From NCBI RefSeq assembly GCF_029318635.1, contig NZ_CP119676.1, positions 2,803,001 through 2,867,000 on the forward strand: a DNA stretch of 64,000 bases, read 5' to 3'. The translations under genes were made by a program, and so were the position numbers. The notes under the pieces are model-generated. The model saw only the letters and a program-made list of their open reading frames with translations, did no database searches and was not told where the DNA came from. Position 1 is the first letter of the stretch. Each line of letters starts with the position of its first letter. Below are positions 16,182 through 25,260 of this stretch, piece by piece. This DNA comes from Varunaivibrio sulfuroxidans. Its GTDB lineage: Bacteria > Pseudomonadota > Alphaproteobacteria > Rhodospirillales > Magnetovibrionaceae.

Positions 16182-17333
16182 ATGGCTTTAAAGATCTCCA
16201 CCCGGGGGACGATTCCCCCTTTTCTCGCCCTGGACATCATGGGCGATGTCCAACGCCGCGTCACCGAAGGCGCGGATATCGTACATCTGGAAGTCGGTCA
16301 ACCGTCGAGCAAGGCTCCGCAAAAGGTTTTGGCGACGGCCCGCGAGGCGTTGCTTACCGACGCCATTGGATACACGCCGGCGTTTGGATTGCCCGAATTG
16401 CGCGCACGCCTGGCGCGCCACTACCGCGACACCTACGGTGTCGCGGTCGATCCCGCGCGGATTGCGATGACCACCGGATCGTCGGGCGGCTTCGTGCTGT
16501 CGTTCTTGGCGGCGTTCGATGTCGGCGATCGCGTCGCCTTGGCGTGTCCGGGGTATCCCGCCTATCGCAATATCTTGCTCGCTCTGGGGATCGAGGTCGT
16601 GGATATTCCCGTCGGCCCGGAAACCCGCTTCCAGCCCACCGTGCGCGCCCTCGATGGGCTGGCGAAGCCGATCGACGGGTTAATTGTCGCCAGCCCGTCG
16701 AACCCGGCGGGCACCATGCTCCATGACGCCGAGATGAAGGCCTTGTGCGACTGGTGCAGAGACCATGAAGTGCGTCTGATTTCCGATGAAATCTATCACG
16801 GCATTACCTATGGCGTGCAGGGTGTCAGCGCCTTGGCGTACGATTGCGGGGGCGTCGTCATCAATAGTTTTTCGAAATATTTTTCGATGACCGGCTGGCG
16901 TCTGGGGTGGCTGGTGGCGCCCGAGGATTTGGCGCGCCCGATCGAATGTCTGGCCCAGAGTTTGTTTATTTCACCCCCGACACTTTCGCAGATCGCCGCC
17001 CTTTCTGCGTTCGATTGCCGCGAGGAATTGGACGGTAATGTCGCCCGTTACCGCAAAAACCGCGATCTTTTGCTTGAGGAACTGCCCAAGGCCGGATTCG
17101 ATAAACTATCGCCCGCCGAGGGGGGGTTTTATCTTTACGCCGACGTATCGGACCAAACGGCGTCCAGTGAAGATCTTTGTCGGCGCATGGTGGCGGAAAT
17201 CGGCGTCGCCGTGACTCCCGGCGTCGATTTCGATCCGCATCGTGGGCATCGTTTCATCCGTCTGTCCTTCGCCGGCGCGCACGAGGACATGATTCGAGCT
17301 TGCCGGCGTTTGAAGGACTGGCGGCGTAATTGA
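16182..17333 (+). CDS. PLP-dependent aminotransferase, class I/II
   Basis: A 383-aa fold-type I aminotransferase. The Schiff-base lysine is in NSFSKYFSMTGWRLGW; cofactor contacts include the SPSNPAGTM segment, the Asp in LISDEIYHGI and the late RLSFAG arginine. It belongs to the broad aspartate/alanine/aromatic aminotransferase subgroup, and the substrate cannot be told from sequence. The start is ATG 16182 with AAGGAA upstream; the open frame reaches further but overlaps the previous gene. It follows the GGT-like gene by 14 bp, suggesting linked handling of amino-acid or gamma-glutamyl products (inference). Confidence 0.88.
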   Translation: MALKISTRGTIPPFLALDIMGDVQRRVTEGADIVHLEVGQPSSKAPQKVLATAREALLTDAIGYTPAFGLPELRARLARHYRDTYGVAVDPARIAMTTGSSGGFVLSFLAAFDVGDRVALACPGYPAYRNILLALGIEVVDIPVGPETRFQPTVRALDGLAKPIDGLIVASPSNPAGTMLHDAEMKALCDWCRDHEVRLISDEIYHGITYGVQGVSALAYDCGGVVINSFSKYFSMTGWRLGWLVAPEDLARPIECLAQSLFISPPTLSQIAALSAFDCREELDGNVARYRKNRDLLLEELPKAGFDKLSPAEGGFYLYADVSDQTASSEDLCRRMVAEIGVAVTPGVDFDPHRGHRFIRLSFAGAHEDMIRACRRLKDWRRN

Positions 17334-17412
17334 TTTTCGATGGGCGTTTTTTCACCCCGTTCTTGATACCCGGTCCCGTGCTCGACGCCTGAAAACACCA
17401 AAAAGAGGCATA

Positions 17413-17452
17413 ACGACGAAGGCCCGGAACGATGTGTCCGGGCCTTCGTCGT
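17413..17452 (+). terminator. Strong hairpin between aminotransferase and rne
   Basis: A perfect 16-bp inverted repeat (ACGACGAAGGCCCGGA and its complement) with an 8-nt loop, placed between the convergent aminotransferase and rne genes. It lacks a clear T-tract on either side. It may act as a bidirectional terminator or a 3'-end stabiliser. Confidence 0.6.
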
Positions 17453-17516
17453 ATCGGTGACGCACCGCCGCCCTTGGCGGGGCGACAAGGTGGTGGGGCG
17501 ACAAGGAAATTTCGCC

Positions 17517-17699
17517 CTAACTGGTCAAGCGGTTCCACCAGCCACGCCGCCGGGGGCGGGGAGCGGCGGACTCTTCGCCTGTATCGGGCGTTGCCGGAGC
17601 CGGCGTTTGAGGCGACGGCGTGGCCGTGTCCGCCGTGTCCACGGCGGGGCGGCGGGCGCGGGGCGGGTTGCGGGGGCGCTTCGGCAGAGGTTTCTTCCT
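17517..17699 (-). other. Severed C-terminal tail of RNase E with GWW motif
   Basis: Immediately after the rne stop (TAA, 17700-17702) the same frame stays open for 60 codons to TAG at 17517-17519 and ends PRPRRRGWWNRLTS. A Gly-Trp-Trp with flanking Arg at the extreme C-terminus is the known PNPase-docking motif of alphaproteobacterial RNase E. Between the two parts, the acidic, coding-like reading (NIPEEPPVKEETSAEAPP) lies one base out of register. The simplest explanation is two compensating single-base changes, near 17715-17745 and near 17640-17670. Confidence 0.75.
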
Positions 17700-20192
17700 T
17701 TACGGGAGGCTCCTCGGGGATGTTTTGCGCGCCGCGGTCTTGGCGGCGGCTTGGGGGCGGGCCCGCGAACGGCGCCGTTTGGGTTTTTCCTCGCCGTTTT
17801 GGTCGTCCTCGGTCTTTACCGCCTCGGTCTCATCGACCTCTTGCGCGGCCTCGGGCGTGGTGGTTTCGCCGCCGTCGGACGTCGTGGCTTTTTTCGTCGG
17901 GGCGCGCCGCTTGCGAGGTTGGCGCTTGGGTTTCGGAGCTTCTTGGGTTTCCTCCGAGGCCTGTTTCGGGGCCGATTCTCGGCTCTGTTCTTGAACTTCC
18001 TCCGGACGATTTTCCGCAATCTCGACGTCGCCGGCGCTCACGGAAACGTCGTCGCCGGGGGTCGCTTGTGCGGTGGCGTCCCGATCTTGCTCCAGGGGCG
18101 TGGCGGCGTTTGTCCGGCGTGCGTCCGCGCCGTCTTCACCTTCGTTCGTCGGCGCGCCCTTGCCCTCGCCCTCGGAGGATGGAGACATTCCGTCCTTACG
18201 CCCCCGGCGCCGTCCGCCGCGCCGTCCCCGACGCCGGCGTTTGGGGCGATCTTCCCCGTCACCACTCGCTTCCGTGGAGACGCCTTCGGCGGCGTTTTCC
18301 GGCTTGTCATCGTCGCTCGACGAGGCGTCGCCATGGGTCGCGTTCGTGTTCGAGGTGGGCGTCTCGACCTCCGTTGAATCTCCATCCTCGCCCGATTTGC
18401 GTCGTCGGGGACGGCGGCGGCGTTTCTTCGCGCCGTCGTCGCCGGCGTTCTCGTCGCCGCGACGGGTCGTCGAAACCATTTCGGAAATGACCTCGCCCGT
18501 GGGGGCCTTGGTGCGTTCGATGCGCAGGGCGGGGGGGATCAGCGTGTCGTCATTTTCCATGACGATTTTTAGGGCGCAGCGCGTCTCGATATCGGCTACG
18601 GCCTTGCGTTTGTTATTGAGGATGTAAAGGGCGACGTCGGTCGGCACGTACACCGCGATTTCGCTGGCGCGGTGAAGCGAACCTTCTTCCTCGATCGCGC
18701 GCAGGACCGTTAGCGCCGTCGAATCGGTCGAGCGGCGCACCCCGGTGCCCTCACAATGCGGGCACGGTTCGGAACTGGTTTCGATCAGGCTGGGGCGCAG
18801 TCGTTGGCGCGACAGTTCAAGAAGGCCGAACGGGCTAATGCGGCCCAATTGGATGCGGGCGCGATCATTTTTCATCGCCTCCTTGATGCGCCGCTCGACC
18901 TGACCGTTGTTGGCGCGCACATCCATGTCGATAAAATCGATCACGACCAGACCGGCCAAATCGCGCAGCTTGACCTGACGGGCGGCCTCGTCGGCGGCCT
19001 CAAGGTTGGTTTTCAGCGCCGTTTCCTCGATATTGCGTTCTTTCGTCGAACGTCCCGAATTAACGTCGATCGCGACCAGCGCTTCGGTCGGGTTGATGAC
19101 GATGTAACCGCCGGATTTCAACTGGACGATCGGGTTGTGGATGGCGTCGAGCTGGTCTTCGATCCCGTGGGCGCGGAACAACGAAGTCTCTTCGTCCTTG
19201 TATTGTTTGACCCGGCGCGCGTGGCTGGGGATCAACAATTTCATGAAGTCCTTGGCGTGCCTGTAAGCCGCGTCGCCCTCGACCAGAATTTCGCTGATGT
19301 CGCGGGAGTATAGATCGCGGATCGAACGGCGGATGAGGTCGCTTTCCTCGTGAACCAGGGTTGGCGCCGTCGATTCCAACGTGCGTTCGCGGACCTGGTC
19401 CCACAGGCGCAGAAGATATTCGTAATCGCGTTTGATTTCGGCTTTGCTGCGTTGAATTCCGGCCGTGCGGACGATGACCGCCATGCCGTCGGGAATCGAC
19501 AGATCGTTGAGAATGCCCTTGAGGTGCTTGCGGTCGGCGCTGTTGGTGATTTTGCGCGAAATGCCGCCGCCGCCACGTGCCGTGTTGGGCATCAATACGC
19601 AGTATCTTCCCGCCAGCGAGATATATGTCGTCAGCGCGGCGCCTTTGTTGCCCCGTTCCTCCTTGACCACTTGAACCAAGATGATCTGGCGACGTTTGAT
19701 GACTTCCTGAATTTTATAGCGCCGATAGTCGTTTTGCGTTTTGTTCTGGATAAGATCTTCGTCGTCGGCCTCCGTGTCGTCTCCGCCCAAGGTTTCGACG
19801 TGGTTGTCGTTCTCGTCGCCATTATGATCGTTGACGTCTTCCGCCCCGCCGTTTTCGCCACTGCCCGCCTCATCGGCGGAAGTCTCGTTCGCGCCCTCGT
19901 CCGCCCCATGGGCGGGCTCGACGGTGGTTTCGCGGTCGGATACCGGGATTTGGTAATAATCGGGATGGATTTCGCTAAACGCGAGAAAACCGTGGCGATT
20001 GCCGCCATAATCGACGAACGCCGCCTGAAGCGACGGTTCCACGCGAATGATTTTAGCGAGGTAAATATTGCCCTTGAGTTGTCGGCGTGAAGCGACTTCG
20101 ACGTCAAAATCTTCTAGGTAGGTTCCATCCGCCACAACGACCCGGGTTTCCTCCGGGTGGGTAGCGTCGATGAGCATGCGTTTTGTTGACAT
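17700..20192 (-). CDS. rne: Ribonuclease E/G
   Basis: The essential endoribonuclease of mRNA decay and rRNA/tRNA processing. At 830 aa, the N-terminal S1 RNA-binding domain is split by a long acidic insert (about residues 90-165) as in other alphaproteobacteria. It is followed by the 5'-sensor region, the DNase I-like catalytic domain with AIDVNSGR and VVIDFIDM (the two metal-binding Asp), and the Zn-link CPHCEGTG. The C-terminal third is a disordered Arg/Glu-rich scaffold that would assemble a degradosome. The present stop comes early: an in-frame tail with a GWW motif lies beyond it. ATG 20192 (MSTKRMLIDATHPEETRVVV) is chosen over an ATG at 20216 because GGAG precedes it and family starts align. 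Confidence 0.95.
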   Translation of the reverse strand: MSTKRMLIDATHPEETRVVVADGTYLEDFDVEVASRRQLKGNIYLAKIIRVEPSLQAAFVDYGGNRHGFLAFSEIHPDYYQIPVSDRETTVEPAHGADEGANETSADEAGSGENGGAEDVNDHNGDENDNHVETLGGDDTEADDEDLIQNKTQNDYRRYKIQEVIKRRQIILVQVVKEERGNKGAALTTYISLAGRYCVLMPNTARGGGGISRKITNSADRKHLKGILNDLSIPDGMAVIVRTAGIQRSKAEIKRDYEYLLRLWDQVRERTLESTAPTLVHEESDLIRRSIRDLYSRDISEILVEGDAAYRHAKDFMKLLIPSHARRVKQYKDEETSLFRAHGIEDQLDAIHNPIVQLKSGGYIVINPTEALVAIDVNSGRSTKERNIEETALKTNLEAADEAARQVKLRDLAGLVVIDFIDMDVRANNGQVERRIKEAMKNDRARIQLGRISPFGLLELSRQRLRPSLIETSSEPCPHCEGTGVRRSTDSTALTVLRAIEEEGSLHRASEIAVYVPTDVALYILNNKRKAVADIETRCALKIVMENDDTLIPPALRIERTKAPTGEVISEMVSTTRRGDENAGDDGAKKRRRRPRRRKSGEDGDSTEVETPTSNTNATHGDASSSDDDKPENAAEGVSTEASGDGEDRPKRRRRGRRGGRRRGRKDGMSPSSEGEGKGAPTNEGEDGADARRTNAATPLEQDRDATAQATPGDDVSVSAGDVEIAENRPEEVQEQSRESAPKQASEETQEAPKPKRQPRKRRAPTKKATTSDGGETTTPEAAQEVDETEAVKTEDDQNGEEKPKRRRSRARPQAAAKTAARKTSPRSLP

Positions 20193-21047
20193 TAATTTTG
20201 TGACTCCGATGCACATGCGACCGTGTCGGCGTTGGCCGGGTTGGGGTCGTCGTGCGTGTTGGTGAAATGCTGGCGGCGCACGCAGCCCGGCGACCCTTCG
20301 CGATAGCGAAAGGACGATAACGGAAAGTGTTGCGCGCGGCTTTCGCCAGCATGAGTAAATCCTTCAAGTTGTGGGCTGAACGGGTCATCCCGCCGGAATC
20401 GCTCGAGGTGATGTCAGGTCGCGCCGCCCGCCAAGGGCCATGGCGTAAGTCCCATGGCGAAGGCCACACGTTCCCTTTTCTTCGCTTTCGCCAGACAGCG
20501 TTCCCCGGGTTAGGTTCCCGAAAGCCCACCCTCCAGGCGATTGATTTCCCGAGGGTTCAAATTCCAGGAACCCAACTTCCAAGATATGTTTACCAGGATA
20601 AATCCCAAAAACATACCCCATCAAGAGGGCCATCGCCGACGTTTCGGCCATAACCGACTCCTTGGCGGGGATTTGGCGTGTATCCGGGAATTTTTCGTGG
20701 GCGAGACGCCGACCACCAGACCGCTACAACGCCTCCGTGGCGGATAACAGCCTTTGCGAAAACGCATCAACCTCCAATATTCCGATAGTTCTTCGTTCAG
20801 AACACGATGCAAGCGCACCCTGTTATGAATAGTTATACACCTTTTAACATTCTAAAGGATATAAATCATATACGTTGACGTCGTCGCAGAGATAGACACC
20901 AATCCATACAACGTCGATTTGTTAACATAACCGTAGTATTTTGGTTCGACAATCGCCTTTTTGGATGAAATGCGAGGCGGCGCGACACCCTTCCGGGGCG
21001 CGCCCCGGGCGAGGATAACGGTCGGAAGGGTCGGGAGAGCTTCATTG
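20193..21047. other. Long divergent intergenic region: rne leader and amiC upstream region
   Basis: 855 bp without a confident gene. The left part probably includes a long rne 5' untranslated leader (leftward). In it, a 9-bp inverted repeat ATGCTGGCG (20267-20275) / CGCCAGCAT (20344-20352) encloses a smaller hairpin around a CTTTCGC/GCGAAAG arm near 20300. RNase E messages are commonly autoregulated through leader stem-loops. Two overlapping short leftward frames (20385-20651 and 20104-20388) could be leader peptides but are unproven. An AT-rich stretch, 20825-20950, is the likely site of divergent promoters. No tRNA was found. Confidence 0.5.
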
Positions 21048-22451
21048 ATGCGCGTGACGGGGCAGGGGAAACGCACCGAGGGGATATGCAGGGGGCTGGC
21101 GCTCGGCTTCATCGTGGCCGTCGCGATGTTCGCATGGCCAATTATGGGGCCAATTATGGGAAGCGCCTCGGAGGCTGCCGCCCAACAACCTGCCGCCGCC
21201 CATCCCACGACCGTCGTGAGCAACATCCGCGTTGGCGCGCACCCCGGGGAAACCCGGGTGGTGATCGATCTCAACACCGAGATCACCTATGATGCGTTCG
21301 TTCTACCCCAGCCCTATCGTGTCGTTCTCGATTTGCCCGAGGTGGGATGGCGTCTGCCCGCGAAGCCACTGCCCAGCGGCGTCGGCCAACTGGATAAATT
21401 GCGCTACGGCCTGTTTTCCCCCGGCGTGACGCGCGTTGTTCTCGATATGAAAGGGCCGGTGCGAATAAAAAAGACCTTTCTCTTGAAGCCGAAAAATGGC
21501 CACGCTTACCGCTTGGTGATGGATCTACAAGGCGTGTCTCCGGCGGTTTTTCGGACTGTTCTTTCCGAACAGCGCAAAGCGCGTCGCGCCAAAGGAACCC
21601 CTCGTCCGGTTGCGGCTCCCGCCGCCACCGGCGCTTCCGCAGAGGTTGCGGCCTCGGGCGGGACGGTCCCCCGAACGACGGAGAAAATATCCGGGGCGGG
21701 GCTGATTGCGGGTCCCGTTCCCGTGCCGAAATCGACACAGAAACCCAGGACGCCCCGCAAAATGGTGATCGCGATCGATGCCGGCCACGGCGGCGTCGAT
21801 CCGGGAACGATTGGAGCCGACGGCCAGTTTGAAAAAAATATCACCTTGAAAATGGCGCGTGAATTGCGCGACGTACTGCGCAAAACGGGGCGTTACAAAG
21901 TTGTGCTGACCCGAAACAAGGATATTTTCCTGCGTTTGCGTCAGCGGGTCGCCGTGGCCCGCGCGGCGGGCGCGGATCTGTTTATCTCCATCCACGCCGA
22001 TTCGACGCGCAACCGCAAGGTGCGTGGCTTGTCCGTTTATACATTGTCCGAGCGAGCCTCGGATAAAGAAGCGGCGTCTTTGGCGGAGAAGGAAAACAAG
22101 GCCGACCTGATCGCGGGGATCGACTTGACCGGAGAATCGCCCGACGTCACCAATATTCTGATCGACTTGGCGCAACGCGAGTCCATGAACCAATCGGCGC
22201 AATTCGCTACGCAACTGGTGAAAGAGCTGCGCAAATCGACAAAACTCCTGAGGAAGACGCATCGGTTTGCCGGATTTGCGGTTTTAAAAGCCCCGGACAT
22301 GCCCTCGGTTCTCATCGAATTGGGGTTTCTATCCAACCCCCAGGATGAAAAAGCCCTGCAGTCGCGGCGGTATCGCGCCATGCTGGCGCACGCGATTTTG
22401 CGGGGTATCGATACCCACTTCAAGGGCGTCGAGGAAGCGCGGCGCAACTAA
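21048..22451 (+). CDS. amiC: N-acetylmuramoyl-L-alanine amidase, AMIN + Amidase_3
   Basis: A periplasmic zinc amidase of 467 aa that cleaves the stem peptide from MurNAc during daughter-cell separation. A signal peptide (about 1-45) includes a tandem WPIMGPIMG. An AMIN peptidoglycan-targeting domain covers about 50-165, then a Pro/Ala-rich linker, then the Amidase_3 domain (about 240-460). Zinc and catalytic residues are visible: His in DAGHGGVDPG, Glu in the LRLRQRVAVAR region, His in SIHADS and catalytic Glu in LIELGFLSN. ATG 21048 has GGAGAG upstream. PBP1A follows 228 bp later, a cell-wall pairing common in this class. Confidence 0.93.
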   Translation: MRVTGQGKRTEGICRGLALGFIVAVAMFAWPIMGPIMGSASEAAAQQPAAAHPTTVVSNIRVGAHPGETRVVIDLNTEITYDAFVLPQPYRVVLDLPEVGWRLPAKPLPSGVGQLDKLRYGLFSPGVTRVVLDMKGPVRIKKTFLLKPKNGHAYRLVMDLQGVSPAVFRTVLSEQRKARRAKGTPRPVAAPAATGASAEVAASGGTVPRTTEKISGAGLIAGPVPVPKSTQKPRTPRKMVIAIDAGHGGVDPGTIGADGQFEKNITLKMARELRDVLRKTGRYKVVLTRNKDIFLRLRQRVAVARAAGADLFISIHADSTRNRKVRGLSVYTLSERASDKEAASLAEKENKADLIAGIDLTGESPDVTNILIDLAQRESMNQSAQFATQLVKELRKSTKLLRKTHRFAGFAVLKAPDMPSVLIELGFLSNPQDEKALQSRRYRAMLAHAILRGIDTHFKGVEEARRN

Positions 22452-22531
22452 TTCTTCGCCGTTTAGGCTGGCCACCGGCGTTTGTGACGAAGGCGCGGGC
22501 AATAGGCGCGGGACGTCAAAACGTTGACATA

Positions 22532-22573
22532 TTTCAGTGCTATGAACTGACCCTTCATTGCTATGGACTGGTC
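22532..22573 (+). repeat. Tandem imperfect 21-bp repeat upstream of PBP1A
   Basis: Two adjacent 21-bp units (22532-22552 and 22553-22573) share the core GCTATG-A/G-ACTG and agree at about 17 positions. A TTGACA sits just before the first unit (22524-22529). The spacing of about two helical turns suits paired regulator binding upstream of the PBP1A gene, but no known regulator motif was recognised. Confidence 0.5.
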
Positions 22574-22679
22574 GCGGACGGGTATCTCGGCTATGACGGG
22601 CGGGCGCAGCCCACTCTTTGTTCGGGTGGGGGCTTTATTCGGATGGGGGCTGGATGTTGAAAATTGTGGTTGATGTGTA

Positions 22680-25136
22680 ATGTGGCGTGTGCTGGCGACC
22701 TTTCTGGGCGGATTGGTGATCTTGGCTTTTATCGGGGCGGGAGCGGTTGGATTTATTTTTGTCCATTATGGTCGCGATCTTCCCGATTATAAACAACTGG
22801 CCAACTACGACCCTCCGGTGATGACCCGGGTTCATGCCGGCGATGGGCGGTTGCTGGCCGAATACGCCAACGAGAAGCGTATCTTCGTTCCGATCCGCTC
22901 GATCCCCCGATTGCTGATTCACGCCGTACTCTCGGCCGAGGATAAAAATTTTTACGAACACTTTGGCGTCGATCCGCTTTCCCTTCTGCGCGCGGTGATC
23001 ACCAATATTAAGAATTACGGGTCTGGAAAAAGGCCGATCGGGGCTTCGACAATCACGCAACAGGTCGCCAAGAATTTTTTACTGACCAACGAAGTTTCGA
23101 TCACGCGAAAGATCAAGGAGGCGATCTTGGCGTTGCGCATCGAGCGCGCCTTTTCCAAGGATCGTATCTTGGAGCTGTATTTGAACGAGGTTTACCTGGG
23201 GCGGCGTTCCTACGGTGTGGCCGCGGCGGCGCTGAACTATTTCAACAAGCCGATGGACAAATTGACGATCGCCGAATCGGCGTATCTGGCGGCGTTGTTG
23301 AAGGCGCCCGGCAATTACAGCATCGCCCGCCATCCCAAGGCCGCCAAGGAGCGGCGCGATTGGGTCATATCCCGCTTGAGGATTAACGGGTACATCACCG
23401 CCGACCAGGCCGCGCGTGCGACCGCCGAGCCGTTGCGCCTGCGTCGGCGCGACGACACGGAATATGTTACCGCGCCCTATTACGCCGAGGAAGTGCGCCG
23501 TGAACTGGTCGCCCGCTTTGGCGAAAAAAAGCTTTACGACGGCGGACTTTCGGTGCGCACCTCGCTTAATCCCGCGATGCAGGACATGGCGGTAAAGTCG
23601 CTTGAAGACGGGCTTCAATCCTATGACCGGCGTCATGGCTGGCGCGGGCCGTTGGCGCATTTTTCGGGCCCCGACACGGCGCTGAAATTGGCGCACTTCA
23701 CGCGGCCCGCCGGCCTCAAGGATTGGCGTGTCGCCCTGGTCGCGGCGGTGCGCGCGGATGAGGCGGGTTTACGGTTCAAGGACGGAACGAAGGGTGTGTT
23801 GCCGCTTGCCCGGATGACCTGGGCGCGGGCCTGGGAAAAGGGCGAAAGGGTGGGGCCTCGGGTGCGCAAGGTCTCGGATGTGCTCAAGGTGGGCGATGTG
23901 ATCGCCGTCGAGGCGGTGCGCGCGGATGAGGCGTCAAAGGCAACCGCCGTTTCGGCGTCTACGCCCGTGGTCTCTCCGACGGGCGTTTATGCGCTGCGCC
24001 AAATCCCCGCGATTCAAGGGGCGATCGTGGCGATGGATCCGCACACCGGGCGCGTTCTGGCGATGGTCGGGGGCTGGGATTACGATATGAACCAATTCAA
24101 CCGGGCGGTTCAGGCGTATCGTCAGCCCGGCTCGGCGTTCAAGCCGTTCGTTTATTTGGCGGCGTTGGACAGTGGATTTACGCCGTCAACGCTTATCCTG
24201 GACGCGCCGTTCGTGATCGACCAAGGGCCGGGCCTGCCGAAATGGCGACCGGCCAACTATACCCAGAAATTTTACGGCCCCAGCACGATGCGTTTGGGGT
24301 TGGAAAAATCGCGCAACCTGATGACCGTGCGTCTGGCGCAGACGGTGGGCATGGACAAAATCGCCGCCTACGCCAAACGCTTCGGCGTTACCGATAACCT
24401 TCCCCATCAGTTGTCGATGGCCTTGGGCGCGGGCGAGACCACCTTGTTGAAGCTGACGTCCGCGTATTCCATGCTGGTCAACGGCGGAAAATACATTACG
24501 CCGGCCTTCATCGACCGTATCCAAGACCGCAACGGCGTGACCATCTTTAAAAACGACAAGCGGGTGTGTACCGGGTGCCGGGCGGATGTGTGGATGGGTC
24601 AAAGCGTGCCGCAGATCCCCGATGTCCGAAAACAGGTGACCGACCCGGCGAGCGCCTATCAGATGGTGTCGATGCTCGAAGGTGTGGTGCAACGCGGTAC
24701 GGGGCGTCGCATCCGAAGTCTGAAATGGCCCTTGGCGGGCAAGACGGGCACCACCAATAAGGCCATGGATGCCTGGTTCGTCGGTTTTTCACCGGATTTG
24801 GCGGTCGGGGTGTACACCGGGTTCGACGACCCGCATTCGCTGGGGCCGCACGAACAAGGCGCCTCTGTCGCGGTGCCGATTTTTCGTGAATTCATGGCCA
24901 AGGCCTTGACCGGAAAGCCGCCGACTCCGTTTCGTATTCCACCGGGTATCCGTCTGGTTCGTGTCGACGCCACGACAGGCCGCCCGGCGCTTCCCGGGGA
25001 CCGCAACGTGATTTTGGAGGCCTTCAAGCCGGGGACCATCCCCATGGGCAAGACCGCGGTCCTGGACGGCGTCGAGACCGTTTCCGGGGAAGCCCCGACG
25101 CCGGCGGTGGGTTCGGGTTCGGGCGGTCTCTATTGA
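22680..25136 (+). CDS. mrcA: Penicillin-binding protein 1A (bifunctional transglycosylase/transpeptidase)
   Basis: A class A PBP of 818 aa that builds and cross-links peptidoglycan. A single N-terminal membrane helix (about 8-30) is followed by a GT51 glycosyltransferase with catalytic Glu in SAEDKNFYEHFG and the QQVAKNFLL and ELYLNEVYLG motifs. An OB-like linker domain spans about 315-420. The transpeptidase domain has SxxK (GSAFKP), SxN (SRN) and KTG (KTGTTNKAMDAWFVG). Length and domain order match PBP1A rather than PBP1B/1C. A Gly/Ser-rich tail ends the protein. No strong Shine-Dalgarno precedes ATG 22680. Confidence 0.96.
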   Translation: MWRVLATFLGGLVILAFIGAGAVGFIFVHYGRDLPDYKQLANYDPPVMTRVHAGDGRLLAEYANEKRIFVPIRSIPRLLIHAVLSAEDKNFYEHFGVDPLSLLRAVITNIKNYGSGKRPIGASTITQQVAKNFLLTNEVSITRKIKEAILALRIERAFSKDRILELYLNEVYLGRRSYGVAAAALNYFNKPMDKLTIAESAYLAALLKAPGNYSIARHPKAAKERRDWVISRLRINGYITADQAARATAEPLRLRRRDDTEYVTAPYYAEEVRRELVARFGEKKLYDGGLSVRTSLNPAMQDMAVKSLEDGLQSYDRRHGWRGPLAHFSGPDTALKLAHFTRPAGLKDWRVALVAAVRADEAGLRFKDGTKGVLPLARMTWARAWEKGERVGPRVRKVSDVLKVGDVIAVEAVRADEASKATAVSASTPVVSPTGVYALRQIPAIQGAIVAMDPHTGRVLAMVGGWDYDMNQFNRAVQAYRQPGSAFKPFVYLAALDSGFTPSTLILDAPFVIDQGPGLPKWRPANYTQKFYGPSTMRLGLEKSRNLMTVRLAQTVGMDKIAAYAKRFGVTDNLPHQLSMALGAGETTLLKLTSAYSMLVNGGKYITPAFIDRIQDRNGVTIFKNDKRVCTGCRADVWMGQSVPQIPDVRKQVTDPASAYQMVSMLEGVVQRGTGRRIRSLKWPLAGKTGTTNKAMDAWFVGFSPDLAVGVYTGFDDPHSLGPHEQGASVAVPIFREFMAKALTGKPPTPFRIPPGIRLVRVDATTGRPALPGDRNVILEAFKPGTIPMGKTAVLDGVETVSGEAPTPAVGSGSGGLY

Positions 25137-25260
25137 TTTCAACCTGTTCCCAAGCGCAAAACCGCCATATTCGGTGTTTGGGAACCATCTAAACCTTGCC
25201 TTCGCCCTTCGGCGCGTCTAAGAACGCGTCTCGGACTTCACCAAGAGCGGAGGGGCGGTT

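Noticed and set aside
17432..18490. A 352-codon rightward open frame opposite the rne 3' end
   Set aside because: It consists mainly of Arg/Gly/Pro/Ser runs created by the GC-rich scaffold region of rne on the other strand. It shows no domain, no ribosome-binding site and no family resemblance.
20550..20585. A TpsiC-arm-like GGTTCAAATTCC near 20560
   Set aside because: The flanking bases do not form the 5-bp T-stem or an acceptor stem, and no D or anticodon arm precedes it. Not a tRNA.
20826..20845. A TTATACACC resembling a DnaA box
   Set aside because: Only one degenerate match (consensus TTATCCACA), with no cluster, AT-rich unwinding element or origin-associated genes.
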